DNA of 64,000 bases from Phycisphaerae bacterium (GTDB lineage: Bacteria; Planctomycetota; Phycisphaerae; Phycisphaerales; SM1A02): assembly GCA_002711415.1 (NCBI GenBank), contig PARI01000032.1, forward strand, positions 22,861 to 86,860. Reading direction: 5' to 3'. The translations under genes and the position numbers were made by a program. Shown in pieces: positions 1 to 9,300 of the stretch. The stretch's first letter is position 1. Every line of letters starts with the position of its first letter. The notes below the pieces were generated by a model. The model did not search any database, had not been told where the DNA came from, and saw only the letters and a list, made by a program, of their open reading frames with translations.

Positions 1-593
1 GCGTGGTCTGCCTCGGCTGCTGCGGACACGTACATGTCCATGATCCCGCAGGGTGTTCCAGGGAACTCGTGCTCGGCCTTCTGTGTCAGCAGCGCGACCT
101 GAAGGGGGTCCAGGTCGACAGACGTCAGCGATGCAAGGGCGATCGCCGTGGACACCTCCAGCGCAGCGCTGCTGCTCAACCCGCCCCCGGCGGGGACCGT
201 CGATCCGATCGACATGTCCAGTTGCCCGATCTCGGTGCCGCGATCGAGAAACTGCCTGATGACACCGAGGGGATAGTTGGCGAATTTCACGGAGGGCGCC
301 GTCGTCGGACGCAACTGCCCATCGATGCGACCCGTGTACTCCAGGTTCATGTCCAGGCTCTGGATGATCGTCCCTTCACTGGAACGGCCAAGGGCAACCG
401 CGATGCCACGGTTGATCGCGATCGGGAGAACGTATCCCATGCAGTAGTCCGTGTGATCGCCGATGAGGTTCACCCGACCGGGTGCATACGCGACGACGTC
501 CGGCATCCTCCCGAAGCGTTCACGGAAACCCTCGCGAGTGGTGGTGGCCTGTTCCTCGGCCATATGCCGTTGTTGATTCGGTTCAGCCATCAT
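1..593 (-). CDS. galK: galactokinase, N-terminal part (cut by window edge)
   Basis: The minus-strand frame starting at an ATG at 593 runs off the left edge of the window after 197 codons. It would phosphorylate galactose at C1 in the Leloir pathway, in the cytoplasm. The galactokinase signature PGRVNLIGDHTDY lies at residues 38-50 and the GHMP-kinase ATP loop GGGLSSSAA at about 136-144. The GIMDMYVSA stretch near residue 183 corresponds to the family motif GIMDQ, with Met in place of the usual Gln. A second ATG directly follows the first, and another in-frame ATG lies at 563. The gene begins 4 bases after the stop of the upstream secreted-protein gene, so the two are probably co-transcribed. 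Another GHMP sugar kinase is the main alternative. Confidence 0.85.
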   Translation of the reverse strand, partial: MMAEPNQQRHMAEEQATTTREGFRERFGRMPDVVAYAPGRVNLIGDHTDYCMGYVLPIAINRGIAVALGRSSEGTIIQSLDMNLEYTGRIDGQLRPTTAPSVKFANYPLGVIRQFLDRGTEIGQLDMSIGSTVPAGGGLSSSAALEVSTAIALASLTSVDLDPLQVALLTQKAEHEFPGTPCGIMDMYVSAAAEADH

Positions 594-597
594 GACG

Positions 598-2007
598 TCA
601 CTGATCGATCTCCTGCCGCTGTTGCTCATCTTCCTCTTCCAACGGCTCCTGGTCCCAGTCACCCGGCAGCATGATCAGGTTCTGTCGGAGTTGGTGGAGT
701 CTCTCGAGCTTGAACCGGTTCGCATTGTTGGCTGCCCTGCTCGAGCGGAGGAAGTCTTCGATCTCGTCATGCAGTTCCTGGCCGTAGCCGACGATCACTC
801 CACGGATCGATCCAATCGCTCGTTCACAGGTCTCACGTCGCCTGATCATGATTTCGAGAACCTTCAGGTCGATCATGATCTCCACGATCGCCCGATCGAC
901 CTCGTCTATGGAACCCGTGGCGGACATCTTCGAATCCTCGAGTTCCACGGCGCTCTCGGCGAGACGAGCGAGTTTCCTGTCCGTCTCTTCAAGGATCATC
1001 GTGATCGCCTCTCGATCGGCCACGATCATGCACTTGTCCAGGATCTTCCGGCCCAGCTGGTCGAAGCGAAGCCGGTCTTCGTACAGGTCAGGATGAACCT
1101 CCTGGTTGTAGAGAGCCTGGAGGCGAGCCGCCTGCTCAGGAAGCAGTCGCTTCTTGATCGATGCGAGGAACTCCTGGTTCAGCCAGCGAAGCGGTTGATC
1201 CTGCTCGATGAACTCCGCATCGAGGTCAGCAAGCTGCTCATCAACCCTGTCCTGCTGGTCCCTGGGTGTGCCCAGTCTCCATCTCGGGCCGAGCTCGACG
1301 AGAAGGCGTGTCCTGTCCATCTGGATCCTCGTCCTGTTCCCGATGCGGACACGCATCGCCTCGATCACCTGTCGACGATATCTTGAAGGCAGTGGATCAA
1401 GCCTGGCTAGAAAATCCGGCTCGTCATTCACCCTCTTCACGAGTTGGAGCAGGTCCAGATCGGCACCCCTCAACAGGGCCCTGCCATGCAGGAGTTCCCG
1501 CTCGCGTTCGTACTTCAACTGCAGGAACTCCGGGTGCTTCTCAGGGTCGATCGTGGATTCAAGCGATCTGAAGAATGCCTGTTCGATCTCGCCGATCTCC
1601 CCATGCGCCGTGGACGAGGCCTCCATGAGCTCGATCAGCACAGGGGTGTAGACCGGATTCCATGTTTCATCGATCTCATTCCACTGCCAGGAGGATGCCC
1701 ACAGGTTCCGGATCAGGCGTCCCTGTTCAGAGTCAATCGACCTGAACTTGCTTGCATAGATCGACTGGGCGTCATTCAGTCGCAGGCGGTCCTCTTCATC
1801 AATGTTCAGCACATCGGCCCATTCACTGATTCTCGGGGCCTGGATCCTGCGGGGCATGAGCTCGCTTTGGATCTGCGACCGACGATCATGCCGGATGCGA
1901 TCCTCGAGGGATTCCTGTCCACCTTCGTCACCTGACTGACCGAGGCTGACGGCCGTCAACAACAGCAGGGGACAGGCGGCGCCACTCATGATCACCGATG
2001 CGTTCAT
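598..2007 (-). CDS. secreted, highly charged helical protein of unknown function
   Basis: This 469-residue protein has a short hydrophobic N-terminus ending near LGQSG, consistent with a signal peptide. The rest is rich in Glu, Arg, Leu and Asp, with long stretches that look helical and possibly coiled-coil. I recognise no catalytic motif or family. The ATG at 2007 is preceded by AAGGAT at good ribosome-binding distance. It lies head-to-head with the HAD phosphatase gene and immediately upstream of galK on the same strand. Similar long charged exported proteins are frequent in planctomycetes, but function cannot be inferred. Confidence 0.7.
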   Translation of the reverse strand: MNASVIMSGAACPLLLLTAVSLGQSGDEGGQESLEDRIRHDRRSQIQSELMPRRIQAPRISEWADVLNIDEEDRLRLNDAQSIYASKFRSIDSEQGRLIRNLWASSWQWNEIDETWNPVYTPVLIELMEASSTAHGEIGEIEQAFFRSLESTIDPEKHPEFLQLKYERERELLHGRALLRGADLDLLQLVKRVNDEPDFLARLDPLPSRYRRQVIEAMRVRIGNRTRIQMDRTRLLVELGPRWRLGTPRDQQDRVDEQLADLDAEFIEQDQPLRWLNQEFLASIKKRLLPEQAARLQALYNQEVHPDLYEDRLRFDQLGRKILDKCMIVADREAITMILEETDRKLARLAESAVELEDSKMSATGSIDEVDRAIVEIMIDLKVLEIMIRRRETCERAIGSIRGVIVGYGQELHDEIEDFLRSSRAANNANRFKLERLHQLRQNLIMLPGDWDQEPLEEEDEQQRQEIDQ

Positions 2008-2129
2008 CGACGGATCCTTTCTCGTGGAGGTCAGGGGAATCCACGCCCCTCCCTCATCAGTCTATACGTTCGATTCGTCCGACGGCACTGTGCTATCCTG
2101 ACCATCAGGATGCCTTTCGGAGGTTCAGC

Positions 2130-2852
2130 GTGAAACTGGCCGTTTTCGACATCGACGGAACATTGTGCCGGACTTCCAGGGTGGACGACCTCTGTCTCCA
2201 GGAGGCTGTTGCAGCCACCTGGGGCATTCATGACATGCCAACCGACTGGGGGTCATACACCCATTCCACCGACCGGGCGATCACCTCGGATCTCTTCAGG
2301 ATGAAGTTCTCGAGGGATCCTTCGCCAGATGATCTTGAAGTGGTCAGATCCGAGTTCATGTCCCGCCTGATGCATTGGGCGGACACGGATCCCGCCTTGT
2401 TCCAATCGACTCCCGGAGCCGGACTGATGTTGTCGAGTATCAGTGATCATGGTTGGATGCCCGCGATCGCCACCGGAGGCTGGAGAAGTTCCGCTCTGAT
2501 GAAACTGGGCCGTTGCGGGCTTGATGCCGATTCCATTCCCGCCGCGTTCGCCGATGATGCGATGCCTCGCAGCAGGATCGTCGAGATCGCATGCGGGAGA
2601 GCACTCGAGATCCACCGGGTCGAGTCATTCGACCAGATCGTGTATGTTGGGGATGGCTTGTGGGACATGAAGGCCGCCGAGGAATGCCGCATCGGGTTCC
2701 TGGCGATCGCCGCCGGCGAACGAGCCGACCTGTTCCGCGATACGGGCCGATGTGACGTTCTTCCTGATTTCCAGGACTTGGACGCATTCGTCAGCGGCAT
2801 CGAGAACGCATGTTCGATGGCCCGGGATCGTACAAGGAGTCGAATGAAATGA
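2130..2852 (+). CDS. HAD-superfamily hydrolase (phosphatase)
   Basis: This 240-residue cytoplasmic protein begins VKLAVFDIDGT, the HAD motif I with the nucleophile Asp at residue 7 and the acid/base Asp at 9. Motif IV is visible as GDGLWDMKAA near residue 175. The helical insertion after motif I resembles the C1-cap phosphoglycolate-phosphatase type. The substrate cannot be told from sequence. I chose the GTG at 2130 because GGAGG lies 6 bases upstream and the homology starts exactly there; the open frame itself extends further upstream. The stop overlaps the start of the LemA gene in an ATGA. Confidence 0.85.
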   Translation: MKLAVFDIDGTLCRTSRVDDLCLQEAVAATWGIHDMPTDWGSYTHSTDRAITSDLFRMKFSRDPSPDDLEVVRSEFMSRLMHWADTDPALFQSTPGAGLMLSSISDHGWMPAIATGGWRSSALMKLGRCGLDADSIPAAFADDAMPRSRIVEIACGRALEIHRVESFDQIVYVGDGLWDMKAAEECRIGFLAIAAGERADLFRDTGRCDVLPDFQDLDAFVSGIENACSMARDRTRSRMK

Positions 2853-3427
2853 TCACTCCAGTCATCATCACCATCCTGATCGTCGTCGCGGTCCTGGTCC
2901 TCTTTGTCGTCTGCATCGGGATCATGATGTACAACCGGCTCGTCCGACTGAAGATCTCCGCGGAGAAGTCGTGGGCCGATGTCGATGTAGAGCTCAAGCG
3001 ACGCCACGACCTGGTGCCGAACCTTGTTGAGACGGTCAAGGGCTACGCCTCGCACGAGAAGGAGACTCTCGAATCGGTCGTCAAGGCCAGGGCGGCGGCC
3101 GTTGATGCAGGAAGTGTCGGGGAGGCGAGCCTTGCCGAAGGTCTCCTGTCCCAGGCGCTGGGGCGACTCCTGGCCGTGGTCGAGGCCTACCCGGACCTGA
3201 AGGCCAACACCAACTTCATGCAGCTCCAGGGCGAACTCGTCCAGACGGAGAACCGGATCAGCACATCGAGGCAGGCCCACAACGGCAGCGCACGGCAGTT
3301 CAACGAGTATTCCTCGGTGTTTCCTTCCAACATCGTTGCCGGATTCTTTCGGTTCGATCAGCTGGACTACTTCGAGCTCAAGGATGAAGCGGCTCGGGAG
3401 GCGCCCAAGGTCCAGTTCTCCAGCTGA
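2849..3427 (+). CDS. lemA: LemA family membrane protein
   Basis: This 192-residue protein has one N-terminal transmembrane helix at about residues 4-24, followed by the LemA helical domain with the hallmark YNRLVRLK, a W-A-D-V-D-V-E-L-K-R-R-D-L-V-P-N-L-V pattern, and R-I-S-T-S-R-Q close to the C-terminus. LemA proteins are membrane-anchored helical proteins of uncertain role. The ATG at 2849 overlaps the HAD stop codon and has AAGGAG 9 bases upstream. LemA genes often sit beside TPM-domain genes, but none is present here. Confidence 0.88.
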   Translation: MITPVIITILIVVAVLVLFVVCIGIMMYNRLVRLKISAEKSWADVDVELKRRHDLVPNLVETVKGYASHEKETLESVVKARAAAVDAGSVGEASLAEGLLSQALGRLLAVVEAYPDLKANTNFMQLQGELVQTENRISTSRQAHNGSARQFNEYSSVFPSNIVAGFFRFDQLDYFELKDEAAREAPKVQFSS

Positions 3428-3479
3428 TCCCTGTTCAGGATCATTCTTCCAGGATCAATTTCCAGGAACCCCAAGGCAG

Positions 3480-4502
3480 ATGGCAAGAGAACGCGTCGTA
3501 TCAGCTGAATCACAGGAACTGGATGGTGAACGGTCTGCGCACTCGTTGCGGCCAGCCCGGATGGACGACTACATCGGCCAGTCGGATCTGCTCGAGCGAC
3601 TGCGGATCGCCCTCGAGGCAGTCCAGCAGAGGAAGGAATCGATGGAGCACGTGCTGCTGCATGGTCCTCCCGGCCTCGGCAAGACGACGCTTGCACATGT
3701 CATCGCCTCCGAGATGGGTTCTCGCGCCTACATCACGAGCGGACCCGCTCTGAGCAAGGCCGGTGACCTGATGGGCACCCTGACCAAGATGGAATCCAGG
3801 GACGTGCTCTTCATCGATGAGATTCATCGCCTGCCTCCCGCCGTCGAGGAGTACATCTATCCCGCCATGGAGGATTTCAAGGTCGACTTCACCGTCGACA
3901 GCGGGATGCATGCCAAGGTGATCTCCGTCGGGCTCAAGCCGTTCACGTTGATCGGGGCGACCACCCGGGCAGGGCTTCTCAGCCATGCCCTGCGCAGCAG
4001 GTTCGGTATCTCGCATCACCTGGACTTCTACGACGAGGAGGACCTGGTTCGCATCCTGCTTCGTGCCTCCGATCTCCTGGCCATGGGTTCTTTCGATGGA
4101 GAGGTCGCAAGCCTGCTGGCATCCAGAAGCCGGGGGACACCCCGGGTCGCTCTTCGGCTTCTGAGGCGAGTCAGGGATTTCGCCCAGGTCCGTTCAAGGG
4201 GCGCCGTCACCCAAGAGGTCGTGACCGATGCCCTTTCCCTTGAAGGGGTCGATCAACTCGGATTGGACGAACTGGACAGGAAGTACCTGGCGACCCTCGT
4301 GGATCCGTACGACGGCGGGCCGGTCGGTCTAGAGGCGATCGCCGCGACGATGGGGGATGACGCCGGGACCCTTGAGGATGTCGTGGAGCCCTACCTGCTT
4401 CAGCTGGGGTTCCTGGCGAGAACCCGGCAGGGCAGGCGCCTGACGACTCGAGGAGCAGACCATCTCGGGATCAGCCTCGATACGGGTGATGACACCGACT
4501 GA
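3480..4502 (+). CDS. ruvB: Holliday junction branch-migration helicase RuvB
   Basis: This 340-residue AAA+ motor drives branch migration of Holliday junctions with RuvA and hands them to RuvC. Walker A GPPGLGKTT is at residues 62-70, Walker B FIDEIH at 111-116 and sensor 1 GATTRAG at 159-165. The C-terminal winged-helix domain has the usual family length. The ATG at 3480 is preceded by AAGG. The gene follows lemA by 52 bases. Neither ruvA nor ruvC is nearby, so the common ruvCAB cluster is split in this genome. Confidence 0.95.
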   Translation: MARERVVSAESQELDGERSAHSLRPARMDDYIGQSDLLERLRIALEAVQQRKESMEHVLLHGPPGLGKTTLAHVIASEMGSRAYITSGPALSKAGDLMGTLTKMESRDVLFIDEIHRLPPAVEEYIYPAMEDFKVDFTVDSGMHAKVISVGLKPFTLIGATTRAGLLSHALRSRFGISHHLDFYDEEDLVRILLRASDLLAMGSFDGEVASLLASRSRGTPRVALRLLRRVRDFAQVRSRGAVTQEVVTDALSLEGVDQLGLDELDRKYLATLVDPYDGGPVGLEAIAATMGDDAGTLEDVVEPYLLQLGFLARTRQGRRLTTRGADHLGISLDTGDDTD

Positions 4503-4510
4503 GTCGTCGA

Positions 4511-7500
4511 CTATGGCTGGTTGAACCGGTTCCTGACGACCGATGGAGAGCTCGAGTCCAGGTTGAAACTGAACTTGGCGCCGACCGACGTCTCCTGCTC
4601 GATGTTGTCGTATCGGAATCGGATCCCGAACTCGAAGTCGGGGAATGTCCGTGTCAGCTGAGCGTTGAACGCCCGGAAATCCTTTTGGCGCAGGTCATAT
4701 TGCGGGTAGACGTTCAACTCGTACTTGGGTCCGACCTGGTACCTCAGGCCGAGTTGGAGCAGTTCGGTCTCGCTCGGTTCGATGTACCTGTACTCGACGT
4801 ATGTCATCGTATCGGGTGAGTGGTTCATCTCCACGCCGGCAGAGCCCCGTGACAGCTTCTTGTCGTCCGTGATCCAGATGCCGCTGCCGGTGAGGTTGAA
4901 GGTGTTGCTCAGCGCCCAGATGCCGCTTCCATAGAGATGGTTGCCCCACTGGGACAGCTCCGGCCGCCACTTGTAGAAGCGAGGCGTCGGACTCGAAACG
5001 TACTGGAGGTCGTTGGGTCTGGTCCACTGGCCGTCGGATGAGTTGAAGACTCCTCCGAAGTCGATCGTCAGGAGATCGACAGTCGACCATGCCCCTGGCC
5101 CGCCCCGCTTGGTCTGGAATGTCTGCTTCAGCCCGGCCTGTACGGCCGCGGCTCCGCTGATCCCCTCGATCTCCTGGTCGTAGACTGGCAGGTTGCCGTT
5201 TCCGGTCGAGTTGTATCCGTACCAGACCATGGCGTTGGGTTCGATGATGTGCCTGATCCTGTTGATGTCCAGGAAGAGGTTCTGGATGCCGTTGTATTCC
5301 CTCACCATCTGCGTGCTGAAGCGAGTGCCTGCAGCCGCAAGGACCCGGGTCGACTGGCTCTCCTCGCTGTATGCATCGAACTCGTTCTTGTACCAGTGGC
5401 TCAAGGACAGTGAACCGAATGGAACGATGTTGAAGTTCCAGATGTCCAGGGGGACGCTGAGCTCCTGTCTCGTGTGTAGCCGGTAGACCCAGTTCTCCCG
5501 GTACCCGGCCTGCTCATATGCCTCGGGAATCTGGGTGTTGTTCCTGACGGGCACCGGTCCGATGTTGGAACCGAACGCCTGGCTCCTGATGCCCAGTTCA
5601 TTCGGGGTCCCTCTCGTGGGCAGCAGTTGCATCGCGGTCAGGCCATACTCGCTGGACCAGGACACCGTGTCCTTGAAGAAGGAGTCGCCATACCTTCGAT
5701 ACGTCAGGTCCGGCGCCTTATTCACGACGTACGGCCTGCTTGCCAGCCGATAGGAGTTGGATATGAACGAATTCAGGTCGTAGCTCAGCAGCGCCGCCAA
5801 CGCGGAGTTGCCTGACTGGTTCTTGATGTAGGCGCTCGTTTCGAACATCCTTCTCTTGTAGAACCAGTCCTGCCTCCACGTGCTCATGTACGTCGGGTCG
5901 CTGATGTAGGAGACCTGTCCCTGGAGCAGGAGGTCCGCGCCCGATCGCGTGCTCGCATCCGCCAGCACGTACCCTCTCAGGCCGTTCTGAATCTCGACTT
6001 CCCGTCCGGTCGAGGTCTTCTCGTTCCCGCCGGTGTCCCACAGTCCGTACATCTGGAGGTTGGCGCGGGTCCTTCTTTGGTTGTAGGTGAACCGGCTGCC
6101 GACACCGACGCCTCGCTGTGAATATCCGTCGATCTCGAGGTCGGCATCCATGCCTTCCGGTGCATCGATGCCGAGGAGTTGGAATAGCCCCCATCGACTC
6201 TCCACCTCGACGCCTCGCTCATCGGAGTAGCCTGCGCCGATCGATCGAAGAGGAATCTCGTCGGCATCCCCCGAGTAGTACGGCCAGTAGAAGAAGGGAA
6301 GTCGTCCGGCTCGAAGCGTGACGTTGCGAGCCTTGACATGCGTGTCACCACCATCCGGTGGTTCGGTGATCGTGACCCGCCCGGCGCCGATGGAGAGGTG
6401 TGGCGTGAAGAACTCGCTCCGTGAGATCGTGGTGTTCTCCGCCTTCCACTCGTTTGCGGCGACCTGGCGCATCTCGCTGGCTCTTGCGTACAGCGGATTG
6501 TTCCTGAGGTTCCTCGGGTAGGTTCGAAGAAGGGCGTCCAGGATGATCGCCTGGTCCCGCTCGATGTCGTAGTAGATCTCGCGACCCCTGACCATGTAGC
6601 GAGGATCCTCCACCACCACGTTCCCGGCAAGGTAGATTCCGGTGACGTTGGAGGAATCGACCTGCCTCGTGCCCTGCCTGATGTCCGCGAGCGTTCCTTC
6701 CTTCAACAGGAGCACGCCACGATCAGCGGTCATCTTCATCGATGCGAACTCGTCCACGGAACTGTTGGAGTAGTAGTCAAGCAGCAGTGACCGGGTCATG
6801 ATGATCGAGTCGGTTCCCTCGTCGATCAGAATGTCATCGGAATGAAAGCCGATGATTCCATCGGGCCGAAAAATCGGCATCGGATCACCTGTGGCCGATT
6901 GCGGCATGTTGAGGACCTGCGGCATCTCCTGAAGCTGCATGTCCGTCAGTGCGCCTGAGCCACCTGGAACCAGCGGTGGTTCCGGCTTGCTCACGGGTTC
7001 CTGCATCAACGGCTGTGTTCTCAGTTCCGGTCGTTCGGCGACCAGTTTCCTGAGGTAGTTTGCGAGCCTGCGCCGACCCTCGACGAGCACCTTGCCATTT
7101 CGGACGGGATCATCCTCGAAGATGATCGCATCAAGCCTGACCTTGCCCATGGTGCTCGCTGTGACGAGCAGGTCGTTGCCCTCGACTCCGAGTCCGGCTC
7201 GCCTGGTCGGTTCGGCCACCTCGAGAAAGAAGATCGCCACCTGGGTGATCAAACCCTTCTCCGAGGGAAGGCGGTTGATCCAGACCTGGGCCTCGTTGGA
7301 GGAGAAGGCGTAGCTGGCAAGATCGATCGTCACGTTGCCCCGGAGTATCAGTCTCTGGGTGTCATCAACCTTCCATGACTGAACGGTGCTCGCAGACATC
7401 GACAGGTCGCCATCGACTGGAAGGATCGGCAGTACGAAGCCTCCAAGCCTGTTCCCGTCTATGGGCACCTCTCTAGTCGCCTGATCCGGGGCGGTGATGC

Positions 7501-7696
7501 GCTGTCGTGATGCGTTCTCCTCCTGGACCCGGGGGGAGACAGCGGCGACTGAAGCCGGCCGGACAACCGTGCCGAGCAGTGCCATGCACAGGATCCAGGT
7601 CCCGATGATTCGAGTACTGTGACGATCTGCTGCGACCAATGGCCACCTCACGCCGAGGCGAGCAGGAACCCTGGAGGATCGGAGCGTCCGTTGCAC
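4511..7696 (-). CDS. lptD: LPS-assembly outer-membrane protein LptD-like
   Basis: This 1061-residue exported protein has a hydrophobic signal around residues 30-52, then an OstA/LptA-like beta-jellyroll region and a long C-terminal beta-barrel of alternating aromatic and polar strands ending near FSFNLDSS. The family landmark LPFFYWPYYSGD lies near residue 470. LptD inserts lipopolysaccharide into the outer leaflet of the outer membrane, so the cell should have an LPS-type outer membrane. A GTG start at 7696 sits 6 bases from a strong -10 element, suggesting a leaderless message. It lies 46 bases downstream of the UbiA-type gene on the same strand and converges with ruvB. Confidence 0.85.
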   Translation of the reverse strand: MQRTLRSSRVPARLGVRWPLVAADRHSTRIIGTWILCMALLGTVVRPASVAAVSPRVQEENASRQRITAPDQATREVPIDGNRLGGFVLPILPVDGDLSMSASTVQSWKVDDTQRLILRGNVTIDLASYAFSSNEAQVWINRLPSEKGLITQVAIFFLEVAEPTRRAGLGVEGNDLLVTASTMGKVRLDAIIFEDDPVRNGKVLVEGRRRLANYLRKLVAERPELRTQPLMQEPVSKPEPPLVPGGSGALTDMQLQEMPQVLNMPQSATGDPMPIFRPDGIIGFHSDDILIDEGTDSIIMTRSLLLDYYSNSSVDEFASMKMTADRGVLLLKEGTLADIRQGTRQVDSSNVTGIYLAGNVVVEDPRYMVRGREIYYDIERDQAIILDALLRTYPRNLRNNPLYARASEMRQVAANEWKAENTTISRSEFFTPHLSIGAGRVTITEPPDGGDTHVKARNVTLRAGRLPFFYWPYYSGDADEIPLRSIGAGYSDERGVEVESRWGLFQLLGIDAPEGMDADLEIDGYSQRGVGVGSRFTYNQRRTRANLQMYGLWDTGGNEKTSTGREVEIQNGLRGYVLADASTRSGADLLLQGQVSYISDPTYMSTWRQDWFYKRRMFETSAYIKNQSGNSALAALLSYDLNSFISNSYRLASRPYVVNKAPDLTYRRYGDSFFKDTVSWSSEYGLTAMQLLPTRGTPNELGIRSQAFGSNIGPVPVRNNTQIPEAYEQAGYRENWVYRLHTRQELSVPLDIWNFNIVPFGSLSLSHWYKNEFDAYSEESQSTRVLAAAGTRFSTQMVREYNGIQNLFLDINRIRHIIEPNAMVWYGYNSTGNGNLPVYDQEIEGISGAAAVQAGLKQTFQTKRGGPGAWSTVDLLTIDFGGVFNSSDGQWTRPNDLQYVSSPTPRFYKWRPELSQWGNHLYGSGIWALSNTFNLTGSGIWITDDKKLSRGSAGVEMNHSPDTMTYVEYRYIEPSETELLQLGLRYQVGPKYELNVYPQYDLRQKDFRAFNAQLTRTFPDFEFGIRFRYDNIEQETSVGAKFSFNLDSSSPSVVRNRFNQP

Positions 7697-7702
7697 GCGA
7701 TG

Positions 7703-7731
7703 ATCATAGGAAAAGCCCGTGGGTCCGGCAA
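7703..7731 (-). promoter_or_regulatory. sigma70-type promoter of lptD
   Basis: Read on the minus strand, TTGCCG is separated by 17 bases from TATGAT, which ends only 6 bases before the GTG start of lptD. With a normal -10 to +1 distance, transcription would begin at or next to the start codon. The same TTGCCG with a 17-base spacer occurs at metK. Confidence 0.6.
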
Positions 7732-7742
7732 CGATGCGGGGA

Positions 7743-8717
7743 TCAGCCCCGGTAGGAGATCTCTCTCGTTCCGTGTCCGTAGACTTCCTTGATCAGCGTC
7801 ATCACGATGAACCCGCTGATCGCGACGACGAACAGCAGCAGGGCCTGCCTGCCAAGGTCGACGGCGAGCAACCAGGCGGCACCATACAGGCACTGCCACA
7901 TTGCCCCGTATCGCTGGAGCTTTTCCCCGAGATTCCGACCCGAGGATCGGGTCGACTTCCAGTAGACGACCATGAAGAAGCCCATCACGGCCAGGAGTGG
8001 CCACGCGATTCCGCGGATTCCGGTGGCCATGGGCCAGAACCGCCCGTCTTCTGCGGAGATCCATCCATATCCGAGCACGAGTGCCGAGCTGGCGACCCAT
8101 CCAAGGACCAGGATCACGACCGACTTCGCGTTCAGCATGGGTCTCTTGTTGTCGAGGATGTGCACTGCGATGCCGATCCCCATGGCGTGAGTCATGATGA
8201 GCCAGACCGGGATCGTGAACTCAAGCGAGTGGTTCGGGATCATCATGTGAACGGCATGCACGAGGCCGATGGTCAGCAGGCCGATGGCGGGCACATGCTT
8301 GCCGGCGGCGTTGTAGAAGAGGATGCCGGTAGCGGTCATCAGGGTCAGGATCAACGCCGCCTCTCCCATGATGATGGAGAAGAGGATCGCGACCATCAGT
8401 GCGGAGATCGCCATCACCACGACCTGACCCCCCCTGATCCTTCCTGCGGGAATCGGTCTCTGGGGACTGAATGCGCTGTCATGTCGTGCGTCCAGCAGAT
8501 CGTTCAGCGACGCTCCGTAGGCGAACAGTCCGATCGCGACGACGAGTCCCGCCGTCAACGCCAGCCAGAGTGGAAGTGAGCAGATCTGCAGCTCGGCATA
8601 CTCCGGTCTCGCCCGTGTATAGAGGATGACGAACCAGACATCGCTCACCGCACCCAGAGCCATGGTCAGGCGGGTCAGTTCGAAGGCGGTCAGGATTCGA
8701 AGCAGGTGTTCTCGCAC
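7743..8717 (-). CDS. UbiA-family prenyltransferase (membrane)
   Basis: This 324-residue polytopic membrane protein with about eight or nine hydrophobic segments belongs to the UbiA family, which transfers prenyl chains to aromatic or related acceptors. The first Asp-rich motif NDLLDARHD is at residues 72-80, followed by R-P-I-P-A-G, the usual family continuation. The second motif is atypical, DNKRPMLNAK, rather than a canonical DxxxD. The acceptor is unknown. A role in menaquinone synthesis is possible because mqnE is in the window, but that is inference. The GTG start at 8717 has a GATACC -10-like element 8 bases upstream. The gene is followed by lptD on the same strand. Confidence 0.8.
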   Translation of the reverse strand: MREHLLRILTAFELTRLTMALGAVSDVWFVILYTRARPEYAELQICSLPLWLALTAGLVVAIGLFAYGASLNDLLDARHDSAFSPQRPIPAGRIRGGQVVVMAISALMVAILFSIIMGEAALILTLMTATGILFYNAAGKHVPAIGLLTIGLVHAVHMMIPNHSLEFTIPVWLIMTHAMGIGIAVHILDNKRPMLNAKSVVILVLGWVASSALVLGYGWISAEDGRFWPMATGIRGIAWPLLAVMGFFMVVYWKSTRSSGRNLGEKLQRYGAMWQCLYGAAWLLAVDLGRQALLLFVVAISGFIVMTLIKEVYGHGTREISYRG

Positions 8718-8725
8718 GTCCGGAT

Positions 8726-8731
8726 GGTATC
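8726..8731 (-). promoter_or_regulatory. putative -10 element of the UbiA-family gene
   Basis: GATACC on the minus strand ends 8 bases before the GTG start. No convincing -35 is seen at 16-18 bases. It is listed because the spacing matches other genes here that appear to lack a leader. Confidence 0.3.
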
Positions 8732-8823
8732 TTCGTCATCCGGATGCGCGAAGACGTCGTCCACATTGCCCTTGCTCCTGCCGCCACGTAGGATGCACGG
8801 TCTGGAATCAACAGGAACCAGGC

Positions 8824-9300
8824 ATGAAAGACGCTGACGAGAGAATTCCGGACGCCAGGGGGCTTCGCATGGGGATCGTGGTCAGTTCGTACCACGGCAG
8901 CATCACCAATGCGCTGCTTGAAGGTGCTCGTGAAGGATTCACGGAGGCCGGTGGCGTTATGGACGATCTGGTCGTGATCGAATCGCCCGGTGCGTTCGAG
9001 CTGACCACGATCGCCGCGACCCTCGCTGATCGAAGCGACATCGATGGTGTCGTGGCACTTGGATGCGTCATCACGGGGGAGACCCGTCATGACCGGTACA
9101 TCTGCCAGGCGGTTGCCGAGGGTCTGACGCATGTCGGCATCAACACTCGCAAGCCGGTCGCGTTCGGCGTCCTCACATGCCAGGTCATGGAACAGGCGAT
9201 GGACAGGTCCGGAGGCGACAAGGGGAACAAGGGTCGGGAGGCCATGCATGCTGCGGTCTTCGCCCACCATGCGATCAGGCAGGCCGGAGGCGGATCATGA
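8824..9300 (+). CDS. ribH: 6,7-dimethyl-8-ribityllumazine synthase
   Basis: This 158-residue enzyme condenses 5-amino-6-ribitylamino-uracil with dihydroxybutanone phosphate in the penultimate step of riboflavin synthesis. Visible family motifs are SPGAFELTTIA, ALGCVITGETRHDRYIC with the catalytic His in RHDRY, and AFGVLTCQVMEQA followed by the phosphate-contacting G-G-D-K-G-N-K-G. The ATG at 8824 has AGGAA about 6 bases upstream. Its stop overlaps nusB in an ATGA. ribH-nusB coupling is a common arrangement across bacteria. Confidence 0.95.
   Translation: MKDADERIPDARGLRMGIVVSSYHGSITNALLEGAREGFTEAGGVMDDLVVIESPGAFELTTIAATLADRSDIDGVVALGCVITGETRHDRYICQAVAEGLTHVGINTRKPVAFGVLTCQVMEQAMDRSGGDKGNKGREAMHAAVFAHHAIRQAGGGS

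Noticed and set aside
3-674. Long plus-strand open frame over the left edge
   Set aside because: It is the antisense shadow of galactokinase, whose minus-strand translation carries the family signature.
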